NCBI GenBank assembly: GCA_003215475.1
Contig: QCKH01000007.1
Location: 1 to 64,000, forward strand
Direction of reading: 5' to 3'
DNA length: 64,000 nucleotides
Source of the DNA: Prochlorococcus sp. AG-409-L21
Lineage (GTDB): Bacteria; Cyanobacteriota; Cyanobacteriia; PCC-6307; Cyanobiaceae
A program made the position numbers and the translations under genes. The notes under the pieces were generated by a model. The model searched no databases, was not told the DNA's origin, and saw nothing but the letters and a program-made list of their open reading frames with translations. Of this stretch, positions 1 to 11,568 are shown in pieces; position 1 is the stretch's first letter, and each line of letters opens with the position of its first letter.

Positions 1-132
1 AATCTCTAATTATTGCTATTAATATAAACCAAATGAGTCTAATTCTAGAAATCAAACTTTTCCTTGAGGCAAGTTCGTGAAATTTGGCTCTTCCACATTC
101 AGTTTTAATTAAATTGTAGATCTTTGGCTCAG

Positions 133-2187
133 TCATGATTTTAAAAGATTCATTAGCTCTTTCTCGTTAATTATTTTTACACCTAGTTCTTGAGCTTTTT
201 TATATTTACTGCCAGATTTTTTTCCGGCAACTAGGAAGGTTGTTTTGGAGCTAACTGAGTTGGTGACTTTGCCACCAGCACTTTCAATCATATCTTTTGC
301 TTGTTCCCTACTCAAAGATTCTAAAGTACCTGTGATAACAATCATGTCACCCGATATTCTCGTGACTTGATTAATTTCTAGAGAGTCTTCTTGCTGATTA
401 CTTGCAAAGGAAATACCTTCTTTTTGTAGATTGATAATTAGCTGTTGGTTGCTTGCAGTATTAAACCAATTTTGTAATGAGTCTAGAATTTCTTCGCCAA
501 TACCAAAAATTTTGGATATTGATTCAGGAGAATTTTTTAAAGAGAAATCAAGTTTAGAAGCACTAGGGAAGACTTTTGCAATAGCTTTGGCATTAGCTTC
601 ACCTATATGCAAAATCCCAAGAGCATACAGTTGTTTATGCCAAGGTTGATTTTTTGAATTTTTAATTGCAATTAAAAGTTTCTCTCCGGATTTTTCACCC
701 ATTCTCTCTAGATTTGTGATTGATTTCTTGTTCAACTTATAAAGGTCGGCAATTGATTTAACTAGATTTTTTTTAACTAATTGCTCTATGAGTTTTGATC
801 CAAATCCATCTATATTCATTGCTCCTTTGCTCACCCAATGACGTAAAGCTCCACGCAAAATAGCTGGACAATGATGATTAGTACATTTTGTGATAGCTTC
901 TGTGGCTTCTTGTATAAGTTTTGAATTACATTCTGGACAGTTTTCAGGTAAAAATAATTTGTTTGTTTCTTCTGGCCTGAGATCCTTTATAACACGAACT
1001 ACTTCTGGAATAATTTCCCCAGCCTTACGTATTACAATTGTGTCTCCTGAATGAATATCAAGGTCAGCAATTCTTTTAGCATTATGTAATGTTGCTCTAC
1101 TGACTAAAGTTCCAGCAAGAGAAATTGGTTTAAATTCTGCTACTGGTGTTATTGCACCTGTTCTACCTACTTGAAAAGTTAATTTTTTTAGTATGGTCGG
1201 GGCTTCTTCCGCAGGATATTTCAAGGCAATGGCCCATCTAGGTGCCTTATTTGTTGTGCCTACATAATTTTGTATTTTAAAATTTTCGATTTTAACAACA
1301 ACTCCATCTGTCGCATAAGGCATATTGTGTCGATTTGATTCCCATTCACTGCAAAAGGCAGTTACTGCTTTTATATCATTCATTAGTTGAGTATTTGGAT
1401 TCACTTTGAACCCTGCGGTCTTTAGCCATTGCAAAGCTTCCCATTGTCCTTTTGGTTTGCTTGGTTCAGTTTCTTCTGGTTCCCAATCTTCTGGAAGATG
1501 AATTGTGTAGGCAAAAAAGTCCAGACGTCTGGCTGCTACTACTCGAGGATCTAATTGTCTGAGTGTTCCAGAACAAGCATTTCTAGGGTTTGCAAAAATC
1601 TGTTTACCTTCTTTTAGCCTTAATGCATTGATTTGCTGAAAAGTTGAGTTTGGTATAAATGCTTCTCCTCTAACTTCAAGCCAAGGTGGGGGGTTTTTGA
1701 GGTGAAGTGATAGCGGTATCGATGCAATGGTTTTAACATTGGGCGTGATTTCTTCTCCTTCAGTTCCATCCCCTCTAGTTGCTCCGGTTTGCAAAAAACC
1801 ATTTATATAGCTAAGTGCAACTGCATTTCCGTCTATTTTGAGTTCACAAACTAGTTGGGAATTATTGGCGTGTAATTTATCAATTCTTGAATACCAATCA
1901 TTCAGTTCAGTAATATTAAAAGCATTGTCTAAACTCTGTAATGGAATACGATGTTTAACGCTTTGGAAGCCTTTGGATGGCCTTCCTCCTAGCCTTTGAG
2001 AGGGGCTGTCTAAAGTAATTAAAGAAGGATTTTGTTTTTCTAGTTCTAAAAGTTCTCTGTAAAGACGATCAAATACAGCATCTTCTATTAAGGGAGTATC
2101 CAGTATGTAATATGCATGATTAGCTTTGTTCAGGAGATTTCTAAGCTCAGAAATACGATCAGCCTGATTCCTAGAAGGTGTTGGCAC
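133..2187 (-). CDS. ligA: NAD-dependent DNA ligase LigA
   Basis: 684 aa ORF; KxDGNA active-site motif ([13 protein letters not shown]), Cys4 zinc finger (CPECNSKL...CTNHHCPA), C-terminal BRCT; GTG start. Confidence 0.97.
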   Translation of the reverse strand: MPTPSRNQADRISELRNLLNKANHAYYILDTPLIEDAVFDRLYRELLELEKQNPSLITLDSPSQRLGGRPSKGFQSVKHRIPLQSLDNAFNITELNDWYSRIDKLHANNSQLVCELKIDGNAVALSYINGFLQTGATRGDGTEGEEITPNVKTIASIPLSLHLKNPPPWLEVRGEAFIPNSTFQQINALRLKEGKQIFANPRNACSGTLRQLDPRVVAARRLDFFAYTIHLPEDWEPEETEPSKPKGQWEALQWLKTAGFKVNPNTQLMNDIKAVTAFCSEWESNRHNMPYATDGVVVKIENFKIQNYVGTTNKAPRWAIALKYPAEEAPTILKKLTFQVGRTGAITPVAEFKPISLAGTLVSRATLHNAKRIADLDIHSGDTIVIRKAGEIIPEVVRVIKDLRPEETNKLFLPENCPECNSKLIQEATEAITKCTNHHCPAILRGALRHWVSKGAMNIDGFGSKLIEQLVKKNLVKSIADLYKLNKKSITNLERMGEKSGEKLLIAIKNSKNQPWHKQLYALGILHIGEANAKAIAKVFPSASKLDFSLKNSPESISKIFGIGEEILDSLQNWFNTASNQQLIINLQKEGISFASNQQEDSLEINQVTRISGDMIVITGTLESLSREQAKDMIESAGGKVTNSVSSKTTFLVAGKKSGSKYKKAQELGVKIINEKELMNLLKS

Positions 2188-2216
2188 GGATTTTTAGGAG
2201 GAGCTTTTGTTCTTTT

Positions 2217-2639
2217 TTAGCGGTTTGCTTTTATTATTCGATTGATTTTCCACTCTTTGTCAATTTTGACAAAAGTAAAATCTAAAGGTAGTTCAGTCTT
2301 TTTATCCGCTGATTTAAGATTTAAAGTCAGTTTGATCTGATCATTCTCGATCTTAGGTCGTCCTGATTTTAGATTTGTGTATTTGTTGAGTTGTAGTCCT
2401 GTTAAAAACTTTAGGAAATCTTGACGGTTGACATGTTGTTTATATGTTTTTGTGGTGAGTCTGTATGCACCATCAATTCTTCCAGAAGCTATTTGATCAA
2501 AGAATTGCTTAACTAGAGGATTGATGCCTCGTGCTCCAATGACCAATTTTATTGCGTTGAAAGTCCAAAAAAGAAGCAAGGCACCACTTCCATAAAGCAG
2601 TGTTTTGATGCCGATTGCTTTGACTAGTGCCCCATCCAT
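2217..2639 (-). CDS. Conserved hypothetical membrane-anchored protein with N-terminal TM segment
   Basis: 140 aa ORF directly after ligA; N-terminal hydrophobic segment followed by a soluble domain. Confidence 0.65.
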   Translation of the reverse strand: MDGALVKAIGIKTLLYGSGALLLFWTFNAIKLVIGARGINPLVKQFFDQIASGRIDGAYRLTTKTYKQHVNRQDFLKFLTGLQLNKYTNLKSGRPKIENDQIKLTLNLKSADKKTELPLDFTFVKIDKEWKINRIIKANR

Positions 2640-2762
2640 TGTTTCAGTGTTGTTAATTGAAAGAGTTAGTTTTTCTAACTTTAGGAATAAGAGTATTTTA
2701 CAGTCACTACTTTGTAGACAGAATGTTATGGGTTGGGTGCGGTATTTGCCTTAAATAAATTC

Positions 2763-3311
2763 ATGCCTCTTATTCCTCTTTTACCAATATTTCATCGTTT
2801 TAATCGCCAATTTTTTGATGGTTTATTAGTTAAAGGTACTAAGCCCCTTGTTTCGGTGAGATGGAGTGATGGCAGATTACGAAATACTGCTGGTTTCTAT
2901 CGTCATAGTAAAAGGTTGGGAGGACAAAAAGTTTGTGAAATTGTTTTGTCTAGCCCAGTGCTGGAAAACCTTCCAGAAAGTGCAGTAGAAAGCACTCTTT
3001 GTCATGAAATGATTCATGCTTGGATTGATCTTGTATTAAAAGTTCCTGAGGGACATGGACCTAATTTTTTCGCACGCATGAAAACTATTAATTCTTCTCA
3101 GAATCGTTTTCAAGTAACTGTCCGACATAAATACCCTGTACCTATTAAATTGCCTAAGTGGTGGGCCATTTGTCCTTCTTGCGGATTAAAATCTCCCTAT
3201 AAACGAAGAGTGAAAGGCGTTGCTTGCAGACATTGTTGCGAGACTTTTCATGGGGGCAAGTGGCATGCAAGTTGTGTCCTTCATTTTGAGCCATTGCGTT
3301 ATGAACATTGA
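2763..3311 (+). CDS. SprT-like zinc metalloprotease family protein
   Basis: HEMIHAWID metalloprotease motif and C-terminal CPSCG/CRHC zinc-binding Cys pairs; ORF track starts at TTG 2733 but ATG 2763 is more likely. Confidence 0.85.
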   Translation: MPLIPLLPIFHRFNRQFFDGLLVKGTKPLVSVRWSDGRLRNTAGFYRHSKRLGGQKVCEIVLSSPVLENLPESAVESTLCHEMIHAWIDLVLKVPEGHGPNFFARMKTINSSQNRFQVTVRHKYPVPIKLPKWWAICPSCGLKSPYKRRVKGVACRHCCETFHGGKWHASCVLHFEPLRYEH

Positions 3312-3390
3312 AAAATGATCTTTTTGGGATTGTTTTAAGCCTTTTCTAAAATTAGTTTTGATTTTCCACTCATCCTATAAATTTGATTAT

Positions 3391-3903
3391 ATGAAAAGAA
3401 ATCGTTTTTTAAATCAACGGCCTCAGAGATATAAGGATTCACTGGAACGCCGAATGGACCAATGGGTTGAAACTGGAAGGCAAGTTGTTGATGGGGTGGC
3501 TGGAAATAGACCAGGTTTAAGAAAAAAAGATAACCGTTTAGGCCTTAATGATATGGGACGTTGGGTAGGAGAGAAAATAGATTGGTTTTTGGAAGAAGAA
3601 GAAGATTGGTCTGAACCTGTAAAATCGTTGAGTGATATTCAAGAGACATTCCCCATTAAAAAAAGACCTTTAACAGCTATTTCTTTGAGAGTACAGAAAG
3701 TACTTTCCTCATCTGCTTCAGCTGATGAGGAAAGTACTCTCGAGGACAAATGGCCTGAAGAATCTTCTTTTAAAGTAGATAGATGGGAAAGAGATAATTC
3801 TAAAGATGTAGATTTGAAAGAATCTAAATCTATTTCATTAAGTGAAAATGCTGAAAATCTGCGTCGATTGCCTCGATCTAGTCGAAGAAGAAACAATTAT
3901 TGA
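3391..3903 (+). CDS. Hypothetical protein, charged/low complexity
   Basis: Open frame from 3358; likely ATG at 3391 (MKRNRFLNQRPQRY); contains a perfect inverted repeat. Confidence 0.6.
   Translation: MKRNRFLNQRPQRYKDSLERRMDQWVETGRQVVDGVAGNRPGLRKKDNRLGLNDMGRWVGEKIDWFLEEEEDWSEPVKSLSDIQETFPIKKRPLTAISLRVQKVLSSSASADEESTLEDKWPEESSFKVDRWERDNSKDVDLKESKSISLSENAENLRRLPRSSRRRNNY
3699..3738. repeat. Perfect 15-bp inverted repeat with 10-nt spacer, inside a hypothetical ORF
   Basis: agtactttcctcatc-tgcttcagct-gatgaggaaagtact read directly from the sequence. Confidence 0.95.
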
Positions 3904-4481
3904 ATAGTTTTTAGTTGATGTCGATGTGAGTCGCCAAGCCAAATCTCCAGTTCTGGGTTGAAAACTTCTCTTATAACAGTTAATTCTTTTTCATGCCGGA
4001 AAAATCTATAATGTCTACTCCAAAAAGGACCTTCTTTTTGGAATTTAGTTTCTAGCCATTTTGCTTGCACTAAAGAGAGCCCATCCACTTCACGAAATAA
4101 TTCTGAACGACCTTGTGTGAGACTTTGCCATATTGGTTGGTTTTTATTTTTTAGATGATGCTCTGCTTCTGACTGATTCCACCAACTTTCAGCCCATGCA
4201 AGAGTTTTTGATCCACATTCTAGCCAAACTTGTCGTCTTAAAAGTGGAGGGTTCAGCTCTTGTACTTCGTATGGTGCATTTTGATTGGGCTTTGGCTCTG
4301 ATTCCATTGCAATAATCTTTATTTTTACCTCATGACCGGTGAGCAAATTGAGATGCCTTGTTGGACTTCCATCGCCTAGTAACATTAATTGCCAGGCTCC
4401 TGGTAGTTGAATTGGAATTTGGCCAGATAAGACTGAGGATGTTAGGGCTTCCCAGACTGGTTTAGGAGATGGTAATAACAT
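3897..4481 (-). CDS. Chorismate lyase-like protein (cyanobacterial type)
   Basis: 194 aa; resembles cyanobacterial chorismate pyruvate-lyase family (LLGDGSPTRHLNLLTG... RRQVWLECG). Confidence 0.7.
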   Translation of the reverse strand: MLLPSPKPVWEALTSSVLSGQIPIQLPGAWQLMLLGDGSPTRHLNLLTGHEVKIKIIAMESEPKPNQNAPYEVQELNPPLLRRQVWLECGSKTLAWAESWWNQSEAEHHLKNKNQPIWQSLTQGRSELFREVDGLSLVQAKWLETKFQKEGPFWSRHYRFFRHEKELTVIREVFNPELEIWLGDSHRHQLKTIQ

Positions 4482-4493
4482 TTGAAGATGAAC

Positions 4494-6485
4494 TTATTGA
4501 GAAGCTTTTCCCGATAGTGATTTATTTAAAGTCTTCCTTTTTGAACCTATATTACCCTTTTGATTTTGTATCTTTAGCCAAATAAGTAATGCAGTTAAAT
4601 CAGCTTTACTAACTCCTGGTAATTGTGCTGCTTCTCCAAATGTTTTTGGTCGTACTTTATCTAGTTTTTCGCGGGCTTCTTTAGAAAGAGTTTTGATTTT
4701 TGAATACTCTAATGTCTTAGGAAGAAATCTTTTATTTTGCCTTTTAATTTGTTCAATTTGAAGATTTTGACGTTCTAAATATCCACTATATTTAATATCT
4801 ATTTCTACTCCTTCCTTTACGGATAATGCCAAACCATTGCTAACTAGTTGATGTTGAATAAGATTAGACATATGGATTCCTGGACGTCGTAGGAGGTTCG
4901 CCAGTGTTATAGAACCTTTTATTGAACCCTTACTTTCTCTTTCTAAAGTTAATGCTAGTGGATCATTTTCTTTAACTCTTTCTTGTTCTAATCTTTTTAT
5001 CTCTTCTCTAATTGATTGTTGCTTTGCTTGAAAAATTTTCCATCTACGCTCATCAATAAGTCCTATTTTATAGCCTAATGGTGTAAGTCTTCTATCAGCA
5101 TTATCTCCTCTAAGAACTAGTCTATACTCACTTCTACTTGTTAAGACTCTATAAGGTTCTCTTAGATCTTTTGATACAAGATCATCTATCATAGTTCCAA
5201 TGTAGCTTTCTTCTCTTGAAAAATAAATCATATCTTTGTTTTCAATAACTCTTGCTGCATTTATTCCAGCAACCAGCCCTTGAGCTGCGGCTTCTTCATA
5301 GCCTGTTGTGCCATTGAGTTGTCCTGCACTAAATAAACCTTTGATTTTTTTTGTTTCTAAAGACGCTAGAAGCTGGTTAGCTGGTAAATAGTCATATTCA
5401 ACTGCATAAGCAGGCCGAAGCATTACACAATTTTGTAGACCAGGCAGTGTTCTTAGTAATTTTAATTGAATATTTTCAGGTAGTCCTGTCGAGAATCCTT
5501 GTACATATATCTCTGGCGTATCTCTTCCTTCTGGTTCAAGAAAAATTTGGTGGGATTCTTTGTCAGCAAAACGGACAATTTTATCTTCTATTGAAGGGCA
5601 ATATCTTGGTCCTTTGCTATTGATAAAGCCCCCATAGATTGGTGTGAGATGAAGATTATCTTTGATAAGTTTATGAGTAGCTTTTGTTGTACGAGTCATA
5701 TAACAAGTCATTTGCTCTCCACTAGTCCATACTTCTGGATCAAAAGAAAAATATCTATCTGAAGCATCGCTGACTTGCTTTTCTAAAGAATGAAAATCAA
5801 TACTTCTTCGATCTACTCTTGCAGGAGTTCCTGTTTTGAGACGATCAGTCTCAAAACCAAGTTTTTGTAGTGCTTCTGTAAGACCTGTTGCAGGTTGTTC
5901 TCCTGCTCGGCCAGCATCCATTGATTGACTTCCAATCCAAATTTTCCCACGCAAAAAAGTTCCAGTAGTTAAAATTACGGCTTTAGCAAGAAAAACAGTA
6001 CCAAAATAAGTTCTGATTCCTTTGATTTCCCCAATTTTTTCTTGATATGTATTGAGAGGATCTTTGCGGTGGCTAATATTTTCGACTTCTAAATCTGTGA
6101 CCATTGCTTCACGAAGAGTCAAATTAGGCGTTTCTTGAAGTATTTGAAGCATTTTGCGAGAATATTCTCTTTTATCTGTTTGAGCTCTTAGTGCCCAAAC
6201 AGCTGGTCCTCTACTAGAATTTAAAATTCTTTTTTGTATTGCAGTCATATCCGCTAATTGGCCAATAATTCCACCAAGGGCATCTATTTCATGAACTAAT
6301 TGACTTTTAGCTGGACCACCAACTGCAGGATTACATGGTTGCCAGGCTATACGATCTAAATTGAGTGTAAATAACGCAGTTGAAAGGCCTAACTTTGCAG
6401 TAGTTAAAGCAGCTTCACAACCTGCATGACCCCCTCCTACAACAATTACATCAAATATTTCGTTGTTTTCGTATAGATGACTCAT
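4494..6485 (-). CDS. mnmG: tRNA uridine 5-carboxymethylaminomethyl modification enzyme MnmG/GidA
   Basis: N-terminal FAD motif [55 protein letters not shown]. Confidence 0.97.
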   Translation of the reverse strand: MSHLYENNEIFDVIVVGGGHAGCEAALTTAKLGLSTALFTLNLDRIAWQPCNPAVGGPAKSQLVHEIDALGGIIGQLADMTAIQKRILNSSRGPAVWALRAQTDKREYSRKMLQILQETPNLTLREAMVTDLEVENISHRKDPLNTYQEKIGEIKGIRTYFGTVFLAKAVILTTGTFLRGKIWIGSQSMDAGRAGEQPATGLTEALQKLGFETDRLKTGTPARVDRRSIDFHSLEKQVSDASDRYFSFDPEVWTSGEQMTCYMTRTTKATHKLIKDNLHLTPIYGGFINSKGPRYCPSIEDKIVRFADKESHQIFLEPEGRDTPEIYVQGFSTGLPENIQLKLLRTLPGLQNCVMLRPAYAVEYDYLPANQLLASLETKKIKGLFSAGQLNGTTGYEEAAAQGLVAGINAARVIENKDMIYFSREESYIGTMIDDLVSKDLREPYRVLTSRSEYRLVLRGDNADRRLTPLGYKIGLIDERRWKIFQAKQQSIREEIKRLEQERVKENDPLALTLERESKGSIKGSITLANLLRRPGIHMSNLIQHQLVSNGLALSVKEGVEIDIKYSGYLERQNLQIEQIKRQNKRFLPKTLEYSKIKTLSKEAREKLDKVRPKTFGEAAQLPGVSKADLTALLIWLKIQNQKGNIGSKRKTLNKSLSGKASQ

Positions 6486-6522
6486 TTCACTATGGTCATT
6501 GCCATCGCAATGACTTTATCTA

Positions 6523-7938
6523 TTAGTTTGCAAGGTTTCTGAACCTTGTAAATTGAGGCTCAAAAAGTAATTTAACTGTTCCTATAGGCCCATTTCTATG
6601 CTTTGTAACGATCACTTCTGTAACTCCTCTGTCTGGAGTGTCGGGATTGTAGTACTCATCTCGATAAATCATTAAGACTAGATCTGCATCTTGTTCAATA
6701 GAACCCGATTCCCTTAGATCACTAAGCATTGGCCTTTTATTAGTTCGTGATTCTACACCTCGACTTAATTGAGAAAGAGCTATAACGGGCACTTTTAGTT
6801 CGCGGGCCATTGCTTTTAAACCTCTGGTAATTCTCGATAGTTCTTGTACTCTGTTATCAGGGGTAGAGCCTTCCATTAGTTGAAGGTAGTCGATAACTAT
6901 TAACCCAAGGTCTTTTCCCTGCTCTGCAATTAGACGTCTACAAAGTGATCGCATTTCTAGGACGCCTAGATTTGGTTTATCATCTATAAACATTGGTAGT
7001 TGACCAAGAGTATTAATTCCCTGGCCTAACAAAGGCCATTCATCTTGATTTAAGCGTCCTGTTCTAAGTCTCCCACTTTCAATACCAACTTCCATGGATA
7101 GAAGCCGATAAGTTAGTTGCTCTTTGCTCATCTCTAGACTAAACACGCAAACGGGTAGATCATGAAGCTGAGCAACATTTTTTGCAAGATTCAGAACAAT
7201 AGATGTTTTACCCATTGCTGGCCTTCCGGCAACAATTATTAAGTCGCTGCGTTGCAAACCTTGAGTCATTGCATCAAGGTCATAGAAATTAACTGGAATA
7301 CCAGCTACTGCTGTACCTAGCGAGCGACTTTCTATTTCATTGAATGTACTGGTTAGGATTTCTGAGGTTGGGATCAGACCTTTTGATGGCTTTTCCTGAC
7401 TAATCGAAAATATTTTTTGTTCAGCTTTATCTAGTAATTCTTCCATTGGCATACTTTGATCAAAGCTAAGCTTGATAACTTCATTCCCTGAACGAATGAG
7501 TTGTCGTCTCAGAAATTTATCCGTAATTAACTTTGCAACTTGTTCTATCGATGCAGTAGAGGAAATTTTCTCCACTAATTCCACTAAACGATTATTTCCT
7601 CCAATACCTTCTAGTTCGCCAGTATCTGCGAGCCAAGCACTCATTGAAGTTAGATCTGTTGGCTTTCCCTGGCTATGTAACATTAAAGCTGTTCTATAAA
7701 TTTGACGATGTGCGTTTAAGTAGAAAGCTTCTGGTTGTACTAAATCTGCTATACGACTGATTGCATCAGGGTCTAGCAAAATTCCACCAATTACTGCCTC
7801 TTCAGCTTCTATATTTTGGGGAGGTACTAAATCTTGCTGCCCATCAAAATTACGAGGTTGTAAGTTTTTCGATCGTTTAGTGTCTAGGACTTCCTTATTT
7901 GATTGTTCTTCTTTTTTGGGGAACGGAATATTAACCAT
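6523..7938 (-). CDS. dnaB: Replicative DNA helicase DnaB
   Basis: Walker A AGRPAMGKTS; LIVIDYLQLM; 471 aa. Confidence 0.97.
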   Translation of the reverse strand: MVNIPFPKKEEQSNKEVLDTKRSKNLQPRNFDGQQDLVPPQNIEAEEAVIGGILLDPDAISRIADLVQPEAFYLNAHRQIYRTALMLHSQGKPTDLTSMSAWLADTGELEGIGGNNRLVELVEKISSTASIEQVAKLITDKFLRRQLIRSGNEVIKLSFDQSMPMEELLDKAEQKIFSISQEKPSKGLIPTSEILTSTFNEIESRSLGTAVAGIPVNFYDLDAMTQGLQRSDLIIVAGRPAMGKTSIVLNLAKNVAQLHDLPVCVFSLEMSKEQLTYRLLSMEVGIESGRLRTGRLNQDEWPLLGQGINTLGQLPMFIDDKPNLGVLEMRSLCRRLIAEQGKDLGLIVIDYLQLMEGSTPDNRVQELSRITRGLKAMARELKVPVIALSQLSRGVESRTNKRPMLSDLRESGSIEQDADLVLMIYRDEYYNPDTPDRGVTEVIVTKHRNGPIGTVKLLFEPQFTRFRNLAN

Positions 7939-7995
7939 TAGAAATTGTAATTAGCAAAAACATATTGATTTGGAAGCCTGTTTTTGCATGTGATT

Positions 7996-8454
7996 TTAAT
8001 TACCAATTACTTCGAGATTAATTTCAGCTGTGACTTCACTATGAAGCTTCACTTGCACTTTATAAGTTCCTGTTCCATGAATCTCAGGAACAATTATGTT
8101 TCTACGATCAATTTCTTTTTTAGTTGCAACTTGTATGACTTCGGCAACATCACCATTTGTAACTGTGCCAAATAAGACACCATCTTCTCCAGTTTGTTTT
8201 TTGATGCTAAATCTTCCAATAGTTTTTAGTGCTGTTTCAAAATCAATAGCTTGTTGCTTAAGAGCAGCTTCATGTTCAGCTTTTTTGGCTAAACGATGTT
8301 CTACTTGTTTTAAGACTGCAGGAGTTACTGCTAAAGCTTTTCCGTGGGAAAGAAGAAAGTTTCTTGCGTAGCCTGGCGCTACTTCAACAACATCCCCATC
8401 CTTACCAAGGCTAAGAACATCTTCTTTTAGAACCACTTTTACTCTTTTCGCCAT
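7996..8454 (-). CDS. rplI: 50S ribosomal protein L9
   Basis: [22 protein letters not shown] signature. Confidence 0.97.
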   Translation of the reverse strand: MAKRVKVVLKEDVLSLGKDGDVVEVAPGYARNFLLSHGKALAVTPAVLKQVEHRLAKKAEHEAALKQQAIDFETALKTIGRFSIKKQTGEDGVLFGTVTNGDVAEVIQVATKKEIDRRNIIVPEIHGTGTYKVQVKLHSEVTAEINLEVIGN

Positions 8455-8521
8455 CGTTGTTTTTTAGAAAATGGAATCGAATTAACGAAGTTGAATTTCA
8501 GTTAATAATTTTAACCTAATT

Positions 8522-9451
8522 TTAAGGCCTCATAGGCAGACGAATTTTTTTAGCAAGGCCTAAAGCATTTAAAAATCGTATGTGTTGCCATGTCAGATCT
8601 ATTTGGCCTTTAAAGAGTCCCTGTTTTGCAGAATTTGGATAAGCGTGATGATTATTGTGCCAGCCTTCTCCAAAAGTGAGTGCTGCTACCCACCAATTAT
8701 TTTTTGATCGATCTCCACTTTCAAAAGCAACATTCCCCCAGCAATGAGTTGCTGAATTTACAAGCCATGTGATGTGATACACCCAAACCAGTCTTAGAGG
8801 TATTCCCCACAGAACCATTGACCATCCACCAATCCAGAAAAGTAATGCACCCAATGGAATTTGTAGTAATAAAAAGTTTTTGTTTAAAAATCTATAATAG
8901 GGATCTCGTATTAGATCACCACTGAAATTAGGCACTGTACTTAACGCTGGAATGGGTTCAAACATCCATCCCATATGGCTCCACCAAAACCCTTTTTTGC
9001 TGTTGTGATGGTCAGCATCTGTATCTGAAAATGTGTGATGATGTCTATGAAGGCCTACCCAGTCAATTGGACCATGTTGGCAACTTAAAGCACCACAAGT
9101 TGCAAAAAATCTTTCTAACCAATGAGGTACTTTGAACGCTCTGTGTGAAAGGAGTCTGTGATATCCAAGAGTTACCCCTAAGCATGCTGTTACCCAATAT
9201 AAAATTACTAGAGCTGAAAAATTTTGTAAACTCCAGAATTTTGGCTGTAGAGCAAATATTGTTAAGGCGTGAATTGCAAACATGAAACCTACGGTTCCCC
9301 AGCGTCGTTTGAATTTCTGCGGGTATCTCAATTCTCTCTCTGTTTTCACTTGTAACTTTTCTGACGCAGCAAGAGCTGTATCTGCGGATACTGGCCTTTT
9401 TAACGGAGCCGTTGCTTCAATCACCCTGGAAACCACGTTGTAGTATTTCAC
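8522..9451 (-). CDS. Acyl-lipid/fatty acid delta-9-type desaturase
   Basis: Histidine boxes HRLLSH, HRHHH, HNNHH. Confidence 0.92.
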   Translation of the reverse strand: MKYYNVVSRVIEATAPLKRPVSADTALAASEKLQVKTERELRYPQKFKRRWGTVGFMFAIHALTIFALQPKFWSLQNFSALVILYWVTACLGVTLGYHRLLSHRAFKVPHWLERFFATCGALSCQHGPIDWVGLHRHHHTFSDTDADHHNSKKGFWWSHMGWMFEPIPALSTVPNFSGDLIRDPYYRFLNKNFLLLQIPLGALLFWIGGWSMVLWGIPLRLVWVYHITWLVNSATHCWGNVAFESGDRSKNNWWVAALTFGEGWHNNHHAYPNSAKQGLFKGQIDLTWQHIRFLNALGLAKKIRLPMRP

Positions 9452-9514
9452 AATAGCGTATAGTGGCTGATAACGATCAGTATCAGATCATCAATTGATC
9501 TTTTGTATGATTAA

Positions 9515-10231
9515 GTGATTATTGGTTTTCGCGATCGATTAGCAAAGGGTAGGCGAGCTATGGCCCACCTCATTCACGTATGGCATGAGCGTAATGGCTG
9601 GTCTCATAAAGTATTGCCAGCACTTGCCGAGTCTCTAGATTTAGGAAGAGTTCATAATTCACAAATTTCTAATCTTCGTAATGGGAAGCTTTCATCCCCC
9701 GGACCAGAGGTTTTCCTAGCATTATCTCAAGTTAATCATGTTCTTTATCAGGGTGTTGATCAGATCAGGGATCGTCTTATCCCTGATCATCCTGAGTTGT
9801 TAAGAGTGCTTCTAGATTCAGCTATTCCTTTACTTGGAGATGATCAGCAGCCACTTTCTGCAGGGGATTTATTTGAAATTTTTATTGGATTGAGCCCTTT
9901 ACCTTCTTTTTTCGATTGGTTTATTGAAGAAGAAGAAGCGGGAACTCTTAGTGCAGTTTTGGCCGATTATTTGTGCAATAGACAACCATGGAGACAATGC
10001 CGTGAAAAAGTGATGGAAGCTTATCCTGTCCAGAAGCCTGATAGACGGGACCGATTTGCAGCTGTAATGGCAGGTTTAAGGGATTATACGGCTGAAGAAT
10101 TAGATGGAGAGTTGTTAGATTTATTTGCTACGCATCAAAAGATCTCTTCCTCGAATATTCAAAGTGTAGATATGTTTTTAGATCAGTTAAGATCTAGAGT
10201 TTCATTATTAGAGACTGTAGCAAAGTATTGA
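9515..10231 (+). CDS. Conserved hypothetical protein (possible HTH-like N-terminus)
   Basis: 238 aa ORF, GTG start, divergent from the desaturase gene. Confidence 0.7.
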   Translation: MIIGFRDRLAKGRRAMAHLIHVWHERNGWSHKVLPALAESLDLGRVHNSQISNLRNGKLSSPGPEVFLALSQVNHVLYQGVDQIRDRLIPDHPELLRVLLDSAIPLLGDDQQPLSAGDLFEIFIGLSPLPSFFDWFIEEEEAGTLSAVLADYLCNRQPWRQCREKVMEAYPVQKPDRRDRFAAVMAGLRDYTAEELDGELLDLFATHQKISSSNIQSVDMFLDQLRSRVSLLETVAKY

Positions 10232-10273
10232 ACAATATAGCTCTAATTTTATTCAATAATAATCTTCTATAGT

Positions 10274-11542
10274 ATGTCTGAGATTGATCAACAAGTTTTA
10301 AACTTAGTTTTTAAAGTTGAAAAACGTTTTCAAGAAATAGCTAATAGAAGAACTAATGATGTATCTAGAAAAATGGAAAAGATTCTTAAGGCATTTTCTC
10401 GAGAAAGATTAGGAACCCAACACTTTGCGTCTGTTAGTGGATATGGACATGGAGATTTAGGCAGGGAGTTAATAGATAAAGTCTTTGCACATGTATTTGG
10501 TTCAGAAAAAGCTGCAGTTCGGATGCAATTTGTTAGTGGAACTCACGCAATATCATCAGCTTTATTTGGTGTTTTAAGGCCTGGAGATAATTTATTATCA
10601 GTTACAGGAAGACCCTATGATACTCTTGAGGAAGTAATAGGTTTAAGAGGAAAAGATCAAGGATCTTTGATAGATTTTGGAATAAATTATGATGAAATAT
10701 CTATTTTCAAAGATGGAAAAATTGATTACCATATTTTAGAGAGATCATTGGATGTTCCTAGATCAATGGTTTTCATTCAGAGGAGTTGTGGTTATTCACC
10801 TAAAGGATCTTTATCTATAAATAATATTTATGATATTTGTCGATTTATTCATAGAAAAAAATCTAATTGTATTTGTTTTGTTGATAATTGTTATGGAGAA
10901 TTTGTTGAAGACAAGGAGCCTAATGAGGTAGGTGCTGATTTAATTGCAGGCTCTCTACTTAAAAACCCTGGAGGAACGATTGTTCCTGCTGGAGGATATA
11001 TAGCTGGTCGAGCTGATTTAGTGGAAAAAGCATGTCATAGATTAACAGCACCTGGAATAGGAATGGATGCTGGTACTGGATTTAATTTAAATAGGCTTGT
11101 TTTGCAAGGTTTATTTCTTTCTCCTCAAATGGTTTCGGAAGCGTTAATTGGTGCAGATATTATTGCTGGTGTTTTTCAGGAATTAGGTTTTGATGTGAAT
11201 CCCTTACCTGGGGCTTTTCGAGGTGATGTTATTCAAACCGTTTGTTTAGGAAACTCTCATCTTCTTCAACTCGTCTGTAAATCGTTTCAAATGTCTTCTC
11301 CAGTTGGTTCTTTTTTAAATCCTATTGCTTCTGCAATGCCAGGGTATGAAAGTGATTTGGTTATGGCAGGAGGAACATTTATTGATGGAAGCACTAGTGA
11401 ATTTTCTGCTGATGCACCTTTAAGGTCTCCTTACAACCTTTATGTTCAAGGAGGCATACATAGATCACATATTAAAATTGCACTGACACATGCAGTGATT
11501 GCAATGGCTAGGGAAGGTTTTGTAAAATTACCTAAGATTTAA
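10274..11542 (+). CDS. PLP-dependent methionine gamma-lyase family protein (aluminium resistance-type cystathionine beta-lyase family)
   Basis: 422 aa; FASVSGYGHGDLGRELIDKVFAHVFGSEKAAVRMQFVSGTHAI; KNPGGTIVPAGGYIAG. Confidence 0.85.
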   Translation: MSEIDQQVLNLVFKVEKRFQEIANRRTNDVSRKMEKILKAFSRERLGTQHFASVSGYGHGDLGRELIDKVFAHVFGSEKAAVRMQFVSGTHAISSALFGVLRPGDNLLSVTGRPYDTLEEVIGLRGKDQGSLIDFGINYDEISIFKDGKIDYHILERSLDVPRSMVFIQRSCGYSPKGSLSINNIYDICRFIHRKKSNCICFVDNCYGEFVEDKEPNEVGADLIAGSLLKNPGGTIVPAGGYIAGRADLVEKACHRLTAPGIGMDAGTGFNLNRLVLQGLFLSPQMVSEALIGADIIAGVFQELGFDVNPLPGAFRGDVIQTVCLGNSHLLQLVCKSFQMSSPVGSFLNPIASAMPGYESDLVMAGGTFIDGSTSEFSADAPLRSPYNLYVQGGIHRSHIKIALTHAVIAMAREGFVKLPKI

Positions 11543-11568
11543 TTTAGTGGTTCATTTTTTAAGTTTTC

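Noticed and set aside
8096-8371. 91-aa plus-strand ORF antisense to rplI
   Set aside because: Shadow of ribosomal protein L9.
9469-9486. tgata-acgatcag-tatca dyad between the divergent desaturase and hypothetical genes
   Set aside because: Only 5-bp arms; too short to claim as an operator without comparative data.
9763-9788. Perfect 10-bp inverted repeat gatcagggat-cgtctt-atccctgatc inside the hypothetical gene 9515-10231
   Set aside because: About one such stem is expected by chance in a 64-kb window; it encodes ordinary-looking protein sequence.
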